From Microbulbifer halophilus (GTDB lineage: Bacteria; Pseudomonadota; Gammaproteobacteria; Pseudomonadales; Cellvibrionaceae), in contig NZ_JAPIVK010000029.1 in the NCBI RefSeq assembly GCF_026183675.1, forward strand, positions 1 to 64,000: a DNA stretch of 64,000 bases. The letters run 5' to 3'. The position numbers and the translations under genes were made by a program. The notes below the pieces were generated by a model. The model did not search any database. It worked only from the letters and a program-made list of their open reading frames with translations, and was not told the origin of the DNA. Positions 32,560 to 42,094 of the stretch are shown here, piece after piece (positions within the stretch are counted from its first letter, which is position 1; each line of letters starts with the position of its first letter).

Positions 32560-33459
32560 ATGGTTCACCTAGTCGTCGATTCCGGTTGCGATCTGCCGGA
32601 CGAATTCCTGCGCAAATACGCCGTTTCCGTCCTGCCCCACTCCATCACCGTGGGCAAGGACACCTTCGCCGATCAGCGCAACCGCGCGCAGATGAGTCAC
32701 TTTTACGCCACCTCCCTGGTGGATCGCTCCCACCACATCAGCACCGGCCCTGCATCCGCCGGCGAAATAGAGCGGGTGCTGCGCGAACAGTTGGCGAAGG
32801 ATCGCCGGGAGCTGGTGGTGCAGACCATCAACGGCAACAACAGTCCCACCATCGACAACACCCGCGAGGCAGTGCGCAACCTGGGAAGCGATGCCGGGGG
32901 ATGCGAAATCCATACGGTGGATTCCCATACGGTCTTCTCCGGCCAGGGCCTGCTGGCCATCTACAGCCGGGCCCTGATCGCAAAGGGCCTTCCCGCGGCG
33001 GAGGTGGCGGCCAGGGCCGAAGCGTTTACCCACTGTATCGAGGGCTACGCCGCGATCCGGGATGTCTACTACCTCCGCGAGCGCGCACGCAGCAAGAACG
33101 AGAACCATATCAGTTGGCTGAAGGCCACCCTCGCCCGCCGCCTGGACCTGCACCCGATCCTGCATATGCACCGGGACGGCAGCGATGTGCACGACACCCT
33201 GCGCGGTTTCGATACCTGCACCGAGACCCTGTTCGCGATGGCCGCGGATTCTATCCGCGAAGACAGGCTGCGCGTGCCCATGATGGTGGTGAGCGTCGCC
33301 GGGTCGCTGCAGGAACTGAACCGGGCCAGGGGATTTGCCGGCCTGGAAGCAGTGGCGCGGCAGTACGGGGTAAAGATTTACCAGTCGGTGATGAGCCTGT
33401 CCGGGGGAACCAACCTGGGACCGGGCACCATTACCCTGGCGCTGCCCGCCAAGAAATAG
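32560..33459 (+). CDS. DegV-family fatty-acid-binding protein
   Basis: DegV/FakB fold, 299 aa: N-terminal LVVDSGCDLP, then SITVGKDTFAD, TSGPA-like STGPASAGEIERV, HTVDSHTVFSGQGLLAI, and the C-terminal SVMSLSGGTNLGPGTITLAL. In Firmicutes, FakB presents fatty acids to the kinase FakA. Gammaproteobacteria often have DegV without FakA, so the role here is open. Transcribed divergently from GH5; next gene downstream is the sugar transporter, 169 bases on. Confidence 0.85.
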   Translation: MVHLVVDSGCDLPDEFLRKYAVSVLPHSITVGKDTFADQRNRAQMSHFYATSLVDRSHHISTGPASAGEIERVLREQLAKDRRELVVQTINGNNSPTIDNTREAVRNLGSDAGGCEIHTVDSHTVFSGQGLLAIYSRALIAKGLPAAEVAARAEAFTHCIEGYAAIRDVYYLRERARSKNENHISWLKATLARRLDLHPILHMHRDGSDVHDTLRGFDTCTETLFAMAADSIREDRLRVPMMVVSVAGSLQELNRARGFAGLEAVARQYGVKIYQSVMSLSGGTNLGPGTITLALPAKK

Positions 33460-33628
33460 GTACGGCGAAAAGGTGGCACATTCGGACGCCGTCCAACTTT
33501 GCGATTTTTCTTAAAGTAGGACGATCCGCCGGCCCCGCCCCGCGCATTATCCTCCCGCCGAATCCGGCAGCTTTGCGCCGGGCGAAGGGCCCGGCCTGCA
33601 CAAACAAGAACGACGCAGGAAGTCATCC

Positions 33629-35080
33629 ATGCAAGCGACTGAGACCACTCCCGATACCCCCGGCCCGGGCGCCCTGGCCGGGAGCCACCCCGACGCCCCT
33701 CCGCTGGCCTTTATCATCCTGATCTGTGGTGTCGCCACCATCGGCGGCTTCCTGTTCGGGTTCGACAGCGGTGTGATCAACGGCACCGTGACCGGCCTGC
33801 AGCAGGCGTTCAATTCCGATACCGCCGGCACCGGCTTCAATGTGGCCTCGATGCTGCTGGGCTGCGCCGTCGGCGCCTTCTTTGCCGGCCGCCTGGCGGA
33901 TCGCTGGGGCCGCAAGAAGTTGCTGCTGCTCTCCGCACTCTTCTTTATCGTCAGCGCCTGGGGCTCCGGTGTCGCCACCGGCTCGGCGGAGTTTGTGTTC
34001 TACCGCATCCTCGGCGGCCTGGCCGTGGGTGCGGCCAGTGTCATGTCGCCGGCCTATATCAGCGAAGTGGCACCGGCGGCAATGCGCGGGCGCCTGATCA
34101 CCATCAACCAGATCGCGATCATTTCCGGGCTGTTCTGCGCATTCGTCAGCAACTACTGGCTGGCACAGGTGGCCGGTTCCGCGGTCAACGACTGGTGGAT
34201 GGGCCACAGCGCCTGGCGCTGGATGTTCTGGGTGGAAATCGCCCCGGCCACGCTTTTCTTCGTGGCGCTGCTGCTGATTCCCGAGAGCCCGCGCTTCCTG
34301 GTGCTTTCCAGGCAGGACGACAAGGCCGGGGAAGTGCTGGGCAGGCTCTACGGCGCCGACGCCGTGCGCGGCAAGCTCGCGGATATCCGCAAATCCGTCG
34401 CCGATGACCACAGTCCGCGCATGCGCGACCTGCTGGACAAGCTGGGCCGCGTGCGCAAGATCGTCTGGGTGGGCATCGGGCTGGCCACCTTCCAGCAACT
34501 GGTGGGCATCAACGTGGTCTTCTACTACGGCGCCGTACTCTGGCAGGCGGTGGGCTTCTCCGAGGCGGACGCCCTGCTGATCAATATCATTTCCGGGGCC
34601 GTGAGTATCGGCGCCTGCCTGGTGACCATTGCACTGATCGACAAAATCGGCCGCAAACCGCTGCTGTTGGTGGGTTCCATCGGCATGGCCATCACCCTGG
34701 GGCTCGTGGCCTACGCGTTTACCAGCGCCTCCATGGACGCCGACGGCAATCTGCAGCTATCGCAGAACATGGGCCTGCTGGCACTGGTGGCCGCCAACGC
34801 CTACGTATTTTTCTTCAACGGCTCCTGGGGGCCGGCAATGTGGACCATGCTGGGCGAGATGTTCCCGAACCAGATCCGCGGCTCCGGCCTGGCGGTATCC
34901 GGCCTGGCCCAGTGGGGTGCCAATTTCGGCATCACCATGACCTTCCCGATCATGCTGGCAGGTATCGGCCTCGCCGGGGCCTACGGCATCTACACCCTGT
35001 TCGCGATCCTCTCCATCGCCTTCGTCATCTACCTGGTGCACGAGACCAAGGGGTTGGAGCTGGAGCAGATGAAGGGATGA
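33629..35080 (+). CDS. Sugar-porter family MFS transporter
   Basis: Inner-membrane sugar symporter with 12 predicted helices, 483 aa. Signatures: GFLFGFDSGVINGTV (helix 1), DRWGRKK (loop 2-3), PESPRFLV, GRKPLLLVG (loop 8-9), and the C-terminal VHETKGLELEQMK. Family members carry glucose, xylose, galactose or inositol by proton or sodium symport. By context it should import the glucose released by GH5/GH3. Convergent with the AraC-type regulator. Confidence 0.9.
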   Translation: MQATETTPDTPGPGALAGSHPDAPPLAFIILICGVATIGGFLFGFDSGVINGTVTGLQQAFNSDTAGTGFNVASMLLGCAVGAFFAGRLADRWGRKKLLLLSALFFIVSAWGSGVATGSAEFVFYRILGGLAVGAASVMSPAYISEVAPAAMRGRLITINQIAIISGLFCAFVSNYWLAQVAGSAVNDWWMGHSAWRWMFWVEIAPATLFFVALLLIPESPRFLVLSRQDDKAGEVLGRLYGADAVRGKLADIRKSVADDHSPRMRDLLDKLGRVRKIVWVGIGLATFQQLVGINVVFYYGAVLWQAVGFSEADALLINIISGAVSIGACLVTIALIDKIGRKPLLLVGSIGMAITLGLVAYAFTSASMDADGNLQLSQNMGLLALVAANAYVFFFNGSWGPAMWTMLGEMFPNQIRGSGLAVSGLAQWGANFGITMTFPIMLAGIGLAGAYGIYTLFAILSIAFVIYLVHETKGLELEQMKG

Positions 35081-35103
35081 GGTCGGGACCCTACTCTACT
35101 TTT

Positions 35104-35124
35104 CGCCTGCAAGCAGGCTCCTAC
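35104..35124 (-). repeat. GTAGGAGCCTGCTTGCAGGC repeat containing a stop codon
   Basis: A 21-base REP-like unit with an eight-base palindrome GCCTGCTTGCAGGC; resembles the Pseudomonas GTAGGAGC repeats. Its TAG is the stop codon of the AraC-type gene. Also a plausible weak terminator. Confidence 0.55.
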
Positions 35125-36323
35125 ACCGCCGCCGAAGCCGGCTTCTCCGGCAGGCTGCGGTGGCGAAATTCGGTGGGGGTCATGCCCACCAGTTTCTTGA
35201 AAAAGGAATTGAAGGTGGCCTTGGTGTTGAAGCCCGAATCCAGCATGATATCCATCACCGTCTGGTCCGCCTGATCCGGGTCGGCCAGGCGCCGCTTGGC
35301 CTCCTCGATGCGGTAGTGGTTGATGAATTCGAAGAAGTTGCGTTCGAAGTGGCGGTTGATGACATTCGACAGAGTCCTCTTGGGCACTTCCAATTGAGTG
35401 GACAACTGCTCCAGTGTCAGCGTGGGGGCCAGGTAGGGCTTCTCATCCCCCATGTAACGGGTGATTTTCTCCACCAGCCCGCGGTCCACCGCCGGCTTCT
35501 CGCCGCTCGCCTCGGCCTCCCCCGCGGTGCCTTTCGACTCTCGGCTGTCCAGCCCCTCGAACATTGAGGAGTAACTGAGGCTGAAGAAAATCATCGCGCT
35601 GATCAGGATGAATACCGTGTAGTTACTGGCCAGCCCCATGATGCGGAAATCCACCATGACCTCCAGGTGCGCAGACAGTGTCAGGGCCACGTTGACCAGC
35701 ACCGCCCAGCCGCGCAGCGCCAGGAAGCCCCAGACCAGTATCAGCAGCCACTTGAAATCGATTTTCTCGATATTGGAGTAGGTGTCGCGGATCTGCCGCC
35801 GGCAGTTGCGGATTTCCAGCAGCGCGAGTACCCCGAAAACCAGCCGCAACACCTCGCGCCCGAAGCCGATCACCAGGTTCAGCAGCGTCTCGTCGTAGGG
35901 CGTATAACCCTGCAACATGGCAACTTTGGTCTCGGTATCGAAGCGGAAGTAGGAAACATATTCAAACAGCGCATAGGCGACGAAGGGCACCAGGTAAACC
36001 AGGTCGAAGCGTTTCAGGCGATAGTCGCGGTAGATCAGCGAGCGCACATACCAGAGCAACAGCGGCCCCTCCAGCCAGTAGGCGAAGCCGAATACATAGA
36101 AGAGATTGGGCGAGGTCTGGATGGCCCACTGGCGGAAGCCGGCCCCGAAACTGATCAGGATATCCATCGGAATGGCCGCCTGGGTAAACAGGAACAGCGC
36201 CAGCAGTGCATTGCTGATATATCCCTCCCGCCGGATTACCAGCAGCAACAGCCCGAACAGGGTGCACTGGTAGGCCGTCATCATCAGCACTACATCGTGG
36301 AAATTGAACAGCAGAATATCCAT
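35121..36323 (-). CDS. Membrane-anchored AraC-family transcriptional regulator
   Basis: 400 aa: an N-terminal half of about seven hydrophobic helices, then a cytoplasmic AraC/XylS helix-turn-helix domain (LTLEQLSTQLEVPKRTLSNVINRHF and DIMLDSGFNTKATFNSFFKKLVGMTPTEFR). Such 7TM-HTH regulators may sense a ligand or state at the membrane; the signal is unknown. Divergent from the GH3 gene across 319 bases and convergent with the sugar transporter, so a role in beta-glucan gene control is a reasonable inference. Confidence 0.88.
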   Translation of the reverse strand: MDILLFNFHDVVLMMTAYQCTLFGLLLLVIRREGYISNALLALFLFTQAAIPMDILISFGAGFRQWAIQTSPNLFYVFGFAYWLEGPLLLWYVRSLIYRDYRLKRFDLVYLVPFVAYALFEYVSYFRFDTETKVAMLQGYTPYDETLLNLVIGFGREVLRLVFGVLALLEIRNCRRQIRDTYSNIEKIDFKWLLILVWGFLALRGWAVLVNVALTLSAHLEVMVDFRIMGLASNYTVFILISAMIFFSLSYSSMFEGLDSRESKGTAGEAEASGEKPAVDRGLVEKITRYMGDEKPYLAPTLTLEQLSTQLEVPKRTLSNVINRHFERNFFEFINHYRIEEAKRRLADPDQADQTVMDIMLDSGFNTKATFNSFFKKLVGMTPTEFRHRSLPEKPASAAV

Positions 36324-36642
36324 TCTTCTCGTCTTCTCTGGGATTTATTGTTGTGCGGCAAAGACTAATCCGGGTGCCGGCGGGGCGCAAGCGCGCAATA
36401 TTTACACAGTTCCACCTTGTGAGAACGGTCAGACTTCCCGCGCGGGCGAAAGTCGAACGTACAACATTGTGAAACGGGGCGAATCAGGACGAATCATCTC
36501 CCCGCGGCCACCAGAATAGGCTGTACGTTGTTATGCTTCTCTTCCCCCCGGCCCGGTGAACGGAGAGAGGCGAAATGAGAAACGAGAAAAACGAGGGCGC
36601 GGTCAAAACGCCCCGGATTCCGATCAGTCACCTGGAGTAGCC
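36324..36642. other. Divergent promoter region between AraC regulator and GH3
   Basis: No gene seen. It must contain both promoters. Short candidates include an inverted CCCGCGCGGG at about 36438; the GTAACCGGTTAC operator of the TonB receptor is not present. Confidence 0.5.
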
Positions 36643-39222
36643 ATGTTCTACAGACACTACCGCGCGGCCCGTACCCTGGCACTGTGCGCCGCCCTGACAG
36701 CCTGCGGCGGCGACAATGCACCGTCCCCCGAACAGCAGCAATCCCAACCGGCCGCTGAAACCGCCAATCCGGACGCCTGGCCCGAGCTCCAGGCCGCCCT
36801 GCGCCGGGATCCGGAACAGGAAGCGCGCATTGCCGATCTGCTGTCCCGAATGACCATCGAGGAAAAAGTGGGACAGTTGATCCAGGCGGAGATCAAGTAC
36901 GTCACCCCGGAAGATGTCAAGAAATACCACCTGGGCTCCATCCTCAACGGCGGCGGTACCTACCCCGACAACGACAAGTTCGCCACCCCGGAAGACTGGC
37001 TGGCCCTGGCCGACGCCTACTACGAGGCCTCCATGGACACCTCCGACGGCGGCGTGGCCATCCCGGTGATCTGGGGCAGCGACGCCGTACACGGCCACAA
37101 CAACGTGATCGGCGCGACCCTGTTTCCCCACAATATCGGCCTCGGCGCCACCCGTGACCCGGAGCTGATCCGTCGTATCGGCAAGGCCACCGCGCGCGAG
37201 GTGGCCGTCACCGGCGTCAACTGGACCTTCGCCCCCACCGTCGCCGTGGTGCGCGACGACCGCTGGGGCCGCACCTTCGAAAGCTACTCGGAAGACCCGC
37301 GCATCGTCCGGCAGTACGCCGAACAGATGGTCGAGGGCATCCAGGGCGAAAAGGACAGCGACACCTTCCTCGACGGCCGACACCTGGTCTCCGCCACCAA
37401 ACACTTTATCGGCGACGGCGGCACCGAACGCGGCATCGACCGCGGCGACACCAAGGCCAGCGAAAAGGAACTGGCCGAGATCCACGCCGCCGGCTATATC
37501 AGTGCTCTGGAGGCCGGCGTACAGACAGTGATGGCCTCCTTCAACAGCTGGAACGGCAAGCGCCTGCACGGCCACGAGTACCTGCTCACCGATATCCTCA
37601 AGGAGCGCCTCGGCTTCGACGGCTTCGTCGTCGGCGACTGGAACGGCCACCGCTTCGTGGAGGGCTGCACCGTCGAGAGCTGCGCACAGTCCATCAACGC
37701 CGGTCTGGACATGTTCATGGCGCCCTCCGACTGGAAACCCCTGTACAAGAACACCCTGGCCCAGGCGAAGAGCGGCGAAATCTCTCCCGAGCGGCTGGAC
37801 GACGCCGTGACCCGCATACTGCGCGTCAAACTGCGCGCGGGCCTGTTCGAGCGCAACCAGCCGCTGGCTGGCCGCACCGATATCATGGGCAGCGCCGAGC
37901 ACCGCGCCATTGCCCGCGAGGCGGTGCGCAAATCCCTGGTGCTGCTGAAAAACAACGGCGGACTGCTGCCGCTGGACCCGGAGCAGAAGATTCTGGTGGC
38001 CGGCGACGCGGCGGACAACATCGCCAAACAGAGCGGTGGCTGGACCATCTCCTGGCAGGGCACCGGCAACACCGATGCCGACTTCCCCGGCGCCACCTCC
38101 ATTTACGACGGCATCAAAAGCGCTGTCTCCACCGCCGGCGGCGAAGCCGCACTCAGCGAGAACGGCGATTTCTCCGGGGCAACCTTCGCCGACGGCGGCG
38201 AGGCCGACGTGGCCGTGGTGGTCTTCGGCGAGAATCCCTACGCGGAATGGCACGGCGACCTGGCCAGCCTTGAGTACCAGCTGGGCACCAAGACGGACCT
38301 GGAGCTGCTGCAGAAACTGCAGGAACAGGATATTCCGGTGGTCAGCATCTTCATCTCCGGCCGCCCGCTGTGGGTCAACAAGGAAATGAACGCATCCGAC
38401 GCCTTCGTCGCCGCCTGGCTGCCGGGCTCCGAGGGCGCCGGCGTCGCCGATGTGATACTCACCGACGCCGACGGCAAAAAGCAGTACGACTTCACCGGTC
38501 GCCTGTCTTTCTCCTGGCCGCGCCTGGTACACCAGACGGTCATCAACCACCGCGATGAAGACTACAAGCCGCTGTTCACCTATGGCTACGGCCTGCACTA
38601 CGGCGACAGCACCCAGATCAGCAACAACCTGCCCGACGACGGCGAGACCTACGCCGACGGCGCGCTGGAAGACGCCTGGCTGATGGTCTCCCGCCCTCGC
38701 GCACCCTGGCAGCTGATGATTGCCGAAAACGGCCGCGACCCCGTCGCCGTCACCGGCAACCGCGCCAGCAGCGGCGACGACAACAACATCACCGTGGCCT
38801 CCATCGATATGGAATCCCAGGAAGACGCGCGCCAGATCGACTGGAAGGGGCTGCGTGGCGGCAGCGTGCAACTCAGCGCGCAGAAACCCCAGGACCTGAG
38901 CCGCTATATCGCGGAAGAGGCTGCGCTGACCCTGGATATCCGCGTGGACCGGCTGCCCGAGCAACCCGTGTCCGCCCGGATTGCCTGCGCGGACGGCTGC
39001 GCCGGCGAACTGCCGCTGCAGCAGCCGCTGCAGTCGCTGCCGACCGGCGACTGGTCGCAACTGTCCATCGACCTGCAGTGCTTCGCCGAGGAAGGCGCGG
39101 ACTTCTCGCGCATCTCCAACGGCCTGTCGCTGACCAGTGAGGGGCCGCTATCGCTGGCGGTGGCGAATATCAAGTATGTGCCGGGCGCGGCGGAGTCTGC
39201 AGAAATCCGCTGCCGGGGCTAA
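36643..39222 (+). CDS. GH3 beta-glucosidase / exo-glucanase lipoprotein
   Basis: 859-aa glycoside hydrolase family 3 enzyme with a lipoprotein signal (LTAC, ~residue 20). N-terminal barrel: MTIEEKVGQLIQAEI, GSDAVHGHNNVIGATLFPHNIGLG, KHFIGDGGTERGIDRGD; nucleophile is the Asp of FVVGDWNGH (residue 332). C-terminal sandwich (LLKNNGGLLPLDP, VVFGENPYAE, FTYGYGLHYGD), plus a further ~170-residue carbohydrate-binding-like domain as in marine ExoP-type enzymes. Releases glucose from beta-glucan oligomers, at the outer membrane or periplasm. ATG 36643 preferred: GGAG upstream and a proper lipobox spacing. Divergent from the AraC regulator. Confidence 0.92.
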   Translation: MFYRHYRAARTLALCAALTACGGDNAPSPEQQQSQPAAETANPDAWPELQAALRRDPEQEARIADLLSRMTIEEKVGQLIQAEIKYVTPEDVKKYHLGSILNGGGTYPDNDKFATPEDWLALADAYYEASMDTSDGGVAIPVIWGSDAVHGHNNVIGATLFPHNIGLGATRDPELIRRIGKATAREVAVTGVNWTFAPTVAVVRDDRWGRTFESYSEDPRIVRQYAEQMVEGIQGEKDSDTFLDGRHLVSATKHFIGDGGTERGIDRGDTKASEKELAEIHAAGYISALEAGVQTVMASFNSWNGKRLHGHEYLLTDILKERLGFDGFVVGDWNGHRFVEGCTVESCAQSINAGLDMFMAPSDWKPLYKNTLAQAKSGEISPERLDDAVTRILRVKLRAGLFERNQPLAGRTDIMGSAEHRAIAREAVRKSLVLLKNNGGLLPLDPEQKILVAGDAADNIAKQSGGWTISWQGTGNTDADFPGATSIYDGIKSAVSTAGGEAALSENGDFSGATFADGGEADVAVVVFGENPYAEWHGDLASLEYQLGTKTDLELLQKLQEQDIPVVSIFISGRPLWVNKEMNASDAFVAAWLPGSEGAGVADVILTDADGKKQYDFTGRLSFSWPRLVHQTVINHRDEDYKPLFTYGYGLHYGDSTQISNNLPDDGETYADGALEDAWLMVSRPRAPWQLMIAENGRDPVAVTGNRASSGDDNNITVASIDMESQEDARQIDWKGLRGGSVQLSAQKPQDLSRYIAEEAALTLDIRVDRLPEQPVSARIACADGCAGELPLQQPLQSLPTGDWSQLSIDLQCFAEEGADFSRISNGLSLTSEGPLSLAVANIKYVPGAAESAEIRCRG

Positions 39223-39253
39223 CGGCGCTACCCCCGTCTTTGACGCAAAACAA

Positions 39254-40171
39254 TCAGGGCAGGGGAGAATCCGCAGCCGTCGGGCTCAGAGAACGGAAAC
39301 TGTCCAGTAGGAAATCGATTAGTAAGCGCAGCGCCCGAGTCCCTTCGCGGTGCCGCGGATAGGTGAGGTACAGCGAGCGGGGCTCCGGCTCCCAGTCCTC
39401 CAGAAGCGGCAACAGATCGCCCGAGTTCAGGTAGTTGCCAGCAATAAACCTGGGCAGCAGCGCTATTCCCTCCCCCGCGACGGCCGCCCGACACAGGGCC
39501 ATGGAGTTGTTGATTTCGAATCGACCGGTCACATCCACCGTTTCAGAACGCCCACCGCTGGTAAAACGCCAGCGGGTCGCCTCTTCCGCCAGCGAATACA
39601 CCAGGCACCGATGCTGGCCCAGTTGTTCCGGGTGTAGCGGCGGCTGTCCGACCAGATAGCGGGGACTGGCGCACAGCACCCGCGGCAAATCACTCAGCCT
39701 GCGGCCGATCAGACTGGAGTCCTTCAAACTGCTGGCGCCGCTGATACTCAGGTCGAACCCCTTATCCACCATATCCACCCGGGCATCATCCAGCGCCAGT
39801 TCGATATGGATATCGGGGTAACCCTCCAGGAATCTGCTGACTATCGGTGCCAGCAGCTCTATTCCTACAGACATGGGCGCATTGACCCTCAGCCGGCCGC
39901 GCGGCGTCTGGCTCTGGTCTCTGGCCTGCTCGTCCATCGAATTCAGTTTCTCCAGCACTTCGACGGTGCTCTGGTAGTAGGCCTTGCCCGCCTCAGTAAG
40001 AGAAAGCCGGCGCGTGGTCCGGTTCAGCAAACTCGCACCCAGCTCAGCTTCCAGCGCACGCACATACTTGCTGACAGCCGCGGCGGAATACCCCAGGGTT
40101 TCCGCCGCGGCGGCGAAACCATTCAACTCGACGACACGGCGAAACACCGTCAACGCAACCAGCTTATCCAT
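39254..40171 (-). CDS. LysR-family transcriptional regulator
   Basis: 305 aa with the N-terminal winged helix-turn-helix (VFRRVVELNGFAAAAETLGYSAAAVSKYVRALEAELGASLLNRTTRRLSLTEAG) and a C-terminal periplasmic-binding-like effector domain; subgroup close to DmlR/CrgA-type regulators. Divergent from the cyclase-family gene across 154 bases, so probably its regulator. Convergent with GH3. Confidence 0.9.
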   Translation of the reverse strand: MDKLVALTVFRRVVELNGFAAAAETLGYSAAAVSKYVRALEAELGASLLNRTTRRLSLTEAGKAYYQSTVEVLEKLNSMDEQARDQSQTPRGRLRVNAPMSVGIELLAPIVSRFLEGYPDIHIELALDDARVDMVDKGFDLSISGASSLKDSSLIGRRLSDLPRVLCASPRYLVGQPPLHPEQLGQHRCLVYSLAEEATRWRFTSGGRSETVDVTGRFEINNSMALCRAAVAGEGIALLPRFIAGNYLNSGDLLPLLEDWEPEPRSLYLTYPRHREGTRALRLLIDFLLDSFRSLSPTAADSPLP

Positions 40172-40325
40172 GATACTGCTCCGGCCCCTGACTGGAAATC
40201 GATTATTGAAGAACTGTTAATAGTCAATTGAAAATTACCACGATTATTGCGTTTTTATAAACTGATAGAGTGATCCTCAATCGATAACCAAACCGGTTCA
40301 TCCCGTCAAACGAAGCGAGGTCACC

Positions 40326-41327
40326 ATGTCAAAAATTTCCAACTACCGCCAACTCAAAATCACTGCCCTACTTCTGGCCGGTGCACTGTTTGCTCCTCTC
40401 CTGGCGGCGGACACCGGCACCGAAGTCGGGAAAAGCCCCTGGGGTCCGGAGGACGAACGGGGGCGCCTCAACCTGATGACGAGGGAATCCCAGTTTCGCA
40501 TTCTCTCGAGGATCAGCAGCGGAAAGGTCTACGACCTGTCGGTGGAATACTACATCGGCATGCCCGGCGTACATATCGCCGGCGATCCCCCCTACCGGAT
40601 CTGGATGACCCATACCCCCAGGGGCAACCAGATTGCCGACCCGATGGATATGGGTGAGGCGATGAACGAACACATCAGCTACAGCGGCAGCGCCATATCC
40701 ATGTACACCCACAGTGGTACCCACATAGATGCGCTCAACCATTTCGGTCTCAACGGCAAAATCTGGAACGGCTTCAGCGCTGACCAGTACCAGGGGGACC
40801 GAGGCTGGACAGCCGCCGGTGCGGAATCCATTCCGCCCATTGTGGCCCGCGGCGTAATGATCGATATCGCCACCGCAAAGAACCTGCCGCAATTGCCGGA
40901 CAATTACCGCATTACCGAAAGCGACCTGAAGGAGGCGCTCAAGCAACAGCAAATGACCCTCGAGGAGGGTGACGTGGTACTGGTACGCACCGGGCGTATG
41001 CAGAACTACGACAATGCGGCTGTCTACCAGGAAAACTACCCGGGCCTCACTCTGGGTGCCGCGAAATTCCTGGCGGAAGACGCCGAGGCCATGATTATCG
41101 GTGCCGACAATATCGCGCCCGAGGCTTTTCCATCAGAGGTGGAAGGCAATTATATCCCGGTACATACCTACCTGCTGGCGCAACAGGGAGTGCCGATCCT
41201 GGAGGTTGTCAATATGGAGGCGCTGGCGCGGGACAAGGTTTACGAGTTCGCCTTTATCGGGGGGTCGCTCAAACTGCGCGGTGCCGATGCCGGCCCGATG
41301 CGCCCCATCGCGATTCCGGTGGACTAA
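40326..41327 (+). CDS. Exported cyclase-family (kynurenine formamidase-like) hydrolase
   Basis: 333 aa. The HSGTHIDALNHFG segment is the metal-binding HxGTHxDxxxHF motif of the cyclase family (Pfam PF04199), which includes KynB formamidase, isatin hydrolase and polyketide cyclase-like proteins. An N-terminal signal peptide (~1-27, ending LLAA) suggests a periplasmic form, unlike cytosolic KynB. GAGG precedes the ATG. Substrate unknown; no other tryptophan-degradation gene nearby. Controlled perhaps by the divergent LysR protein. Confidence 0.82.
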   Translation: MSKISNYRQLKITALLLAGALFAPLLAADTGTEVGKSPWGPEDERGRLNLMTRESQFRILSRISSGKVYDLSVEYYIGMPGVHIAGDPPYRIWMTHTPRGNQIADPMDMGEAMNEHISYSGSAISMYTHSGTHIDALNHFGLNGKIWNGFSADQYQGDRGWTAAGAESIPPIVARGVMIDIATAKNLPQLPDNYRITESDLKEALKQQQMTLEEGDVVLVRTGRMQNYDNAAVYQENYPGLTLGAAKFLAEDAEAMIIGADNIAPEAFPSEVEGNYIPVHTYLLAQQGVPILEVVNMEALARDKVYEFAFIGGSLKLRGADAGPMRPIAIPVD

Positions 41328-41442
41328 GTCTACGATTTCCGGGCCCAAATCTGCCATTCAGCGCCGCCGCTTCTTGCCCCGGGTAATTTCGTTGGACAGT
41401 ACGTCCAGTTTGGACTCCCGGAAACCGCGGATCAGCCACCTG

Positions 41443-41895
41443 TCACGACTTGACCCGCTTGCGATATTTCCCGACAACCAGTTCATAGGATTCATTCAGC
41501 AAGGGCTGCAAATCGCGGAATACCTCCCGATCGGGATTGAGAATACCGACCCACGACATCCAGCCATATACCGGGTGGGGCAGTAGCGTGTTCAAGCGCG
41601 TGAAGTCGTGGCCGGTATCCACAACGCCCCCAGCAACAGGTCTCGACGGCCTTTCCCCCAGGGCTTTTTCGTAGGATGGCTTGCTGATACCGAAATTGAA
41701 GCGAAATACGCCTGTGCGACCCAATCCCGAGGCCCTGTCGTTATCGCCATCCTTGTCCTTGAGTGTTGCGAAATACACTCCCCAGGGGAGCTTTCCTTCC
41801 GGATTGTAGAAGAATGACTGCTCTCCCCACGCGTTCACAGCCACCAGCCCTTGATACCGGTCGACGATGTAGTCCGCTATTTCCTCTTTCTGCAC
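41443..41895 (-). CDS. DUF6194-family protein
   Basis: 150 aa, cytosolic. Recognisable family segments are NAWGEQSFFYNPEGKLPWGVYFATLKDKDG, FRFNFGISKPSYEKALG and LLPHPVYGWMSWVGILNP. Function unknown. GTG start at 41895 with GGAG seven bases upstream. The neighbouring genes are convergent and divergent, so it is probably transcribed alone. Confidence 0.75.
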   Translation of the reverse strand: MQKEEIADYIVDRYQGLVAVNAWGEQSFFYNPEGKLPWGVYFATLKDKDGDNDRASGLGRTGVFRFNFGISKPSYEKALGERPSRPVAGGVVDTGHDFTRLNTLLPHPVYGWMSWVGILNPDREVFRDLQPLLNESYELVVGKYRKRVKS

Positions 41896-42094
41896 TTGTC
41901 GCTCCTTGTTGTTGCCTGCAGCCCGCGTGGCTGCGCAGTCGCTCCCGGGATTTGTCTACGCCTCAAGCATACTGTATAAAAACGCAGTGTCCAGGCGGCG
42001 GGGAACCCTCTACCAGCTCCTCGACACACCTTCACAGTCGAAATACCCGGGCAACCGGCCCAGCAAATCAACCGCGAACAAGTAGCAGTAACCC

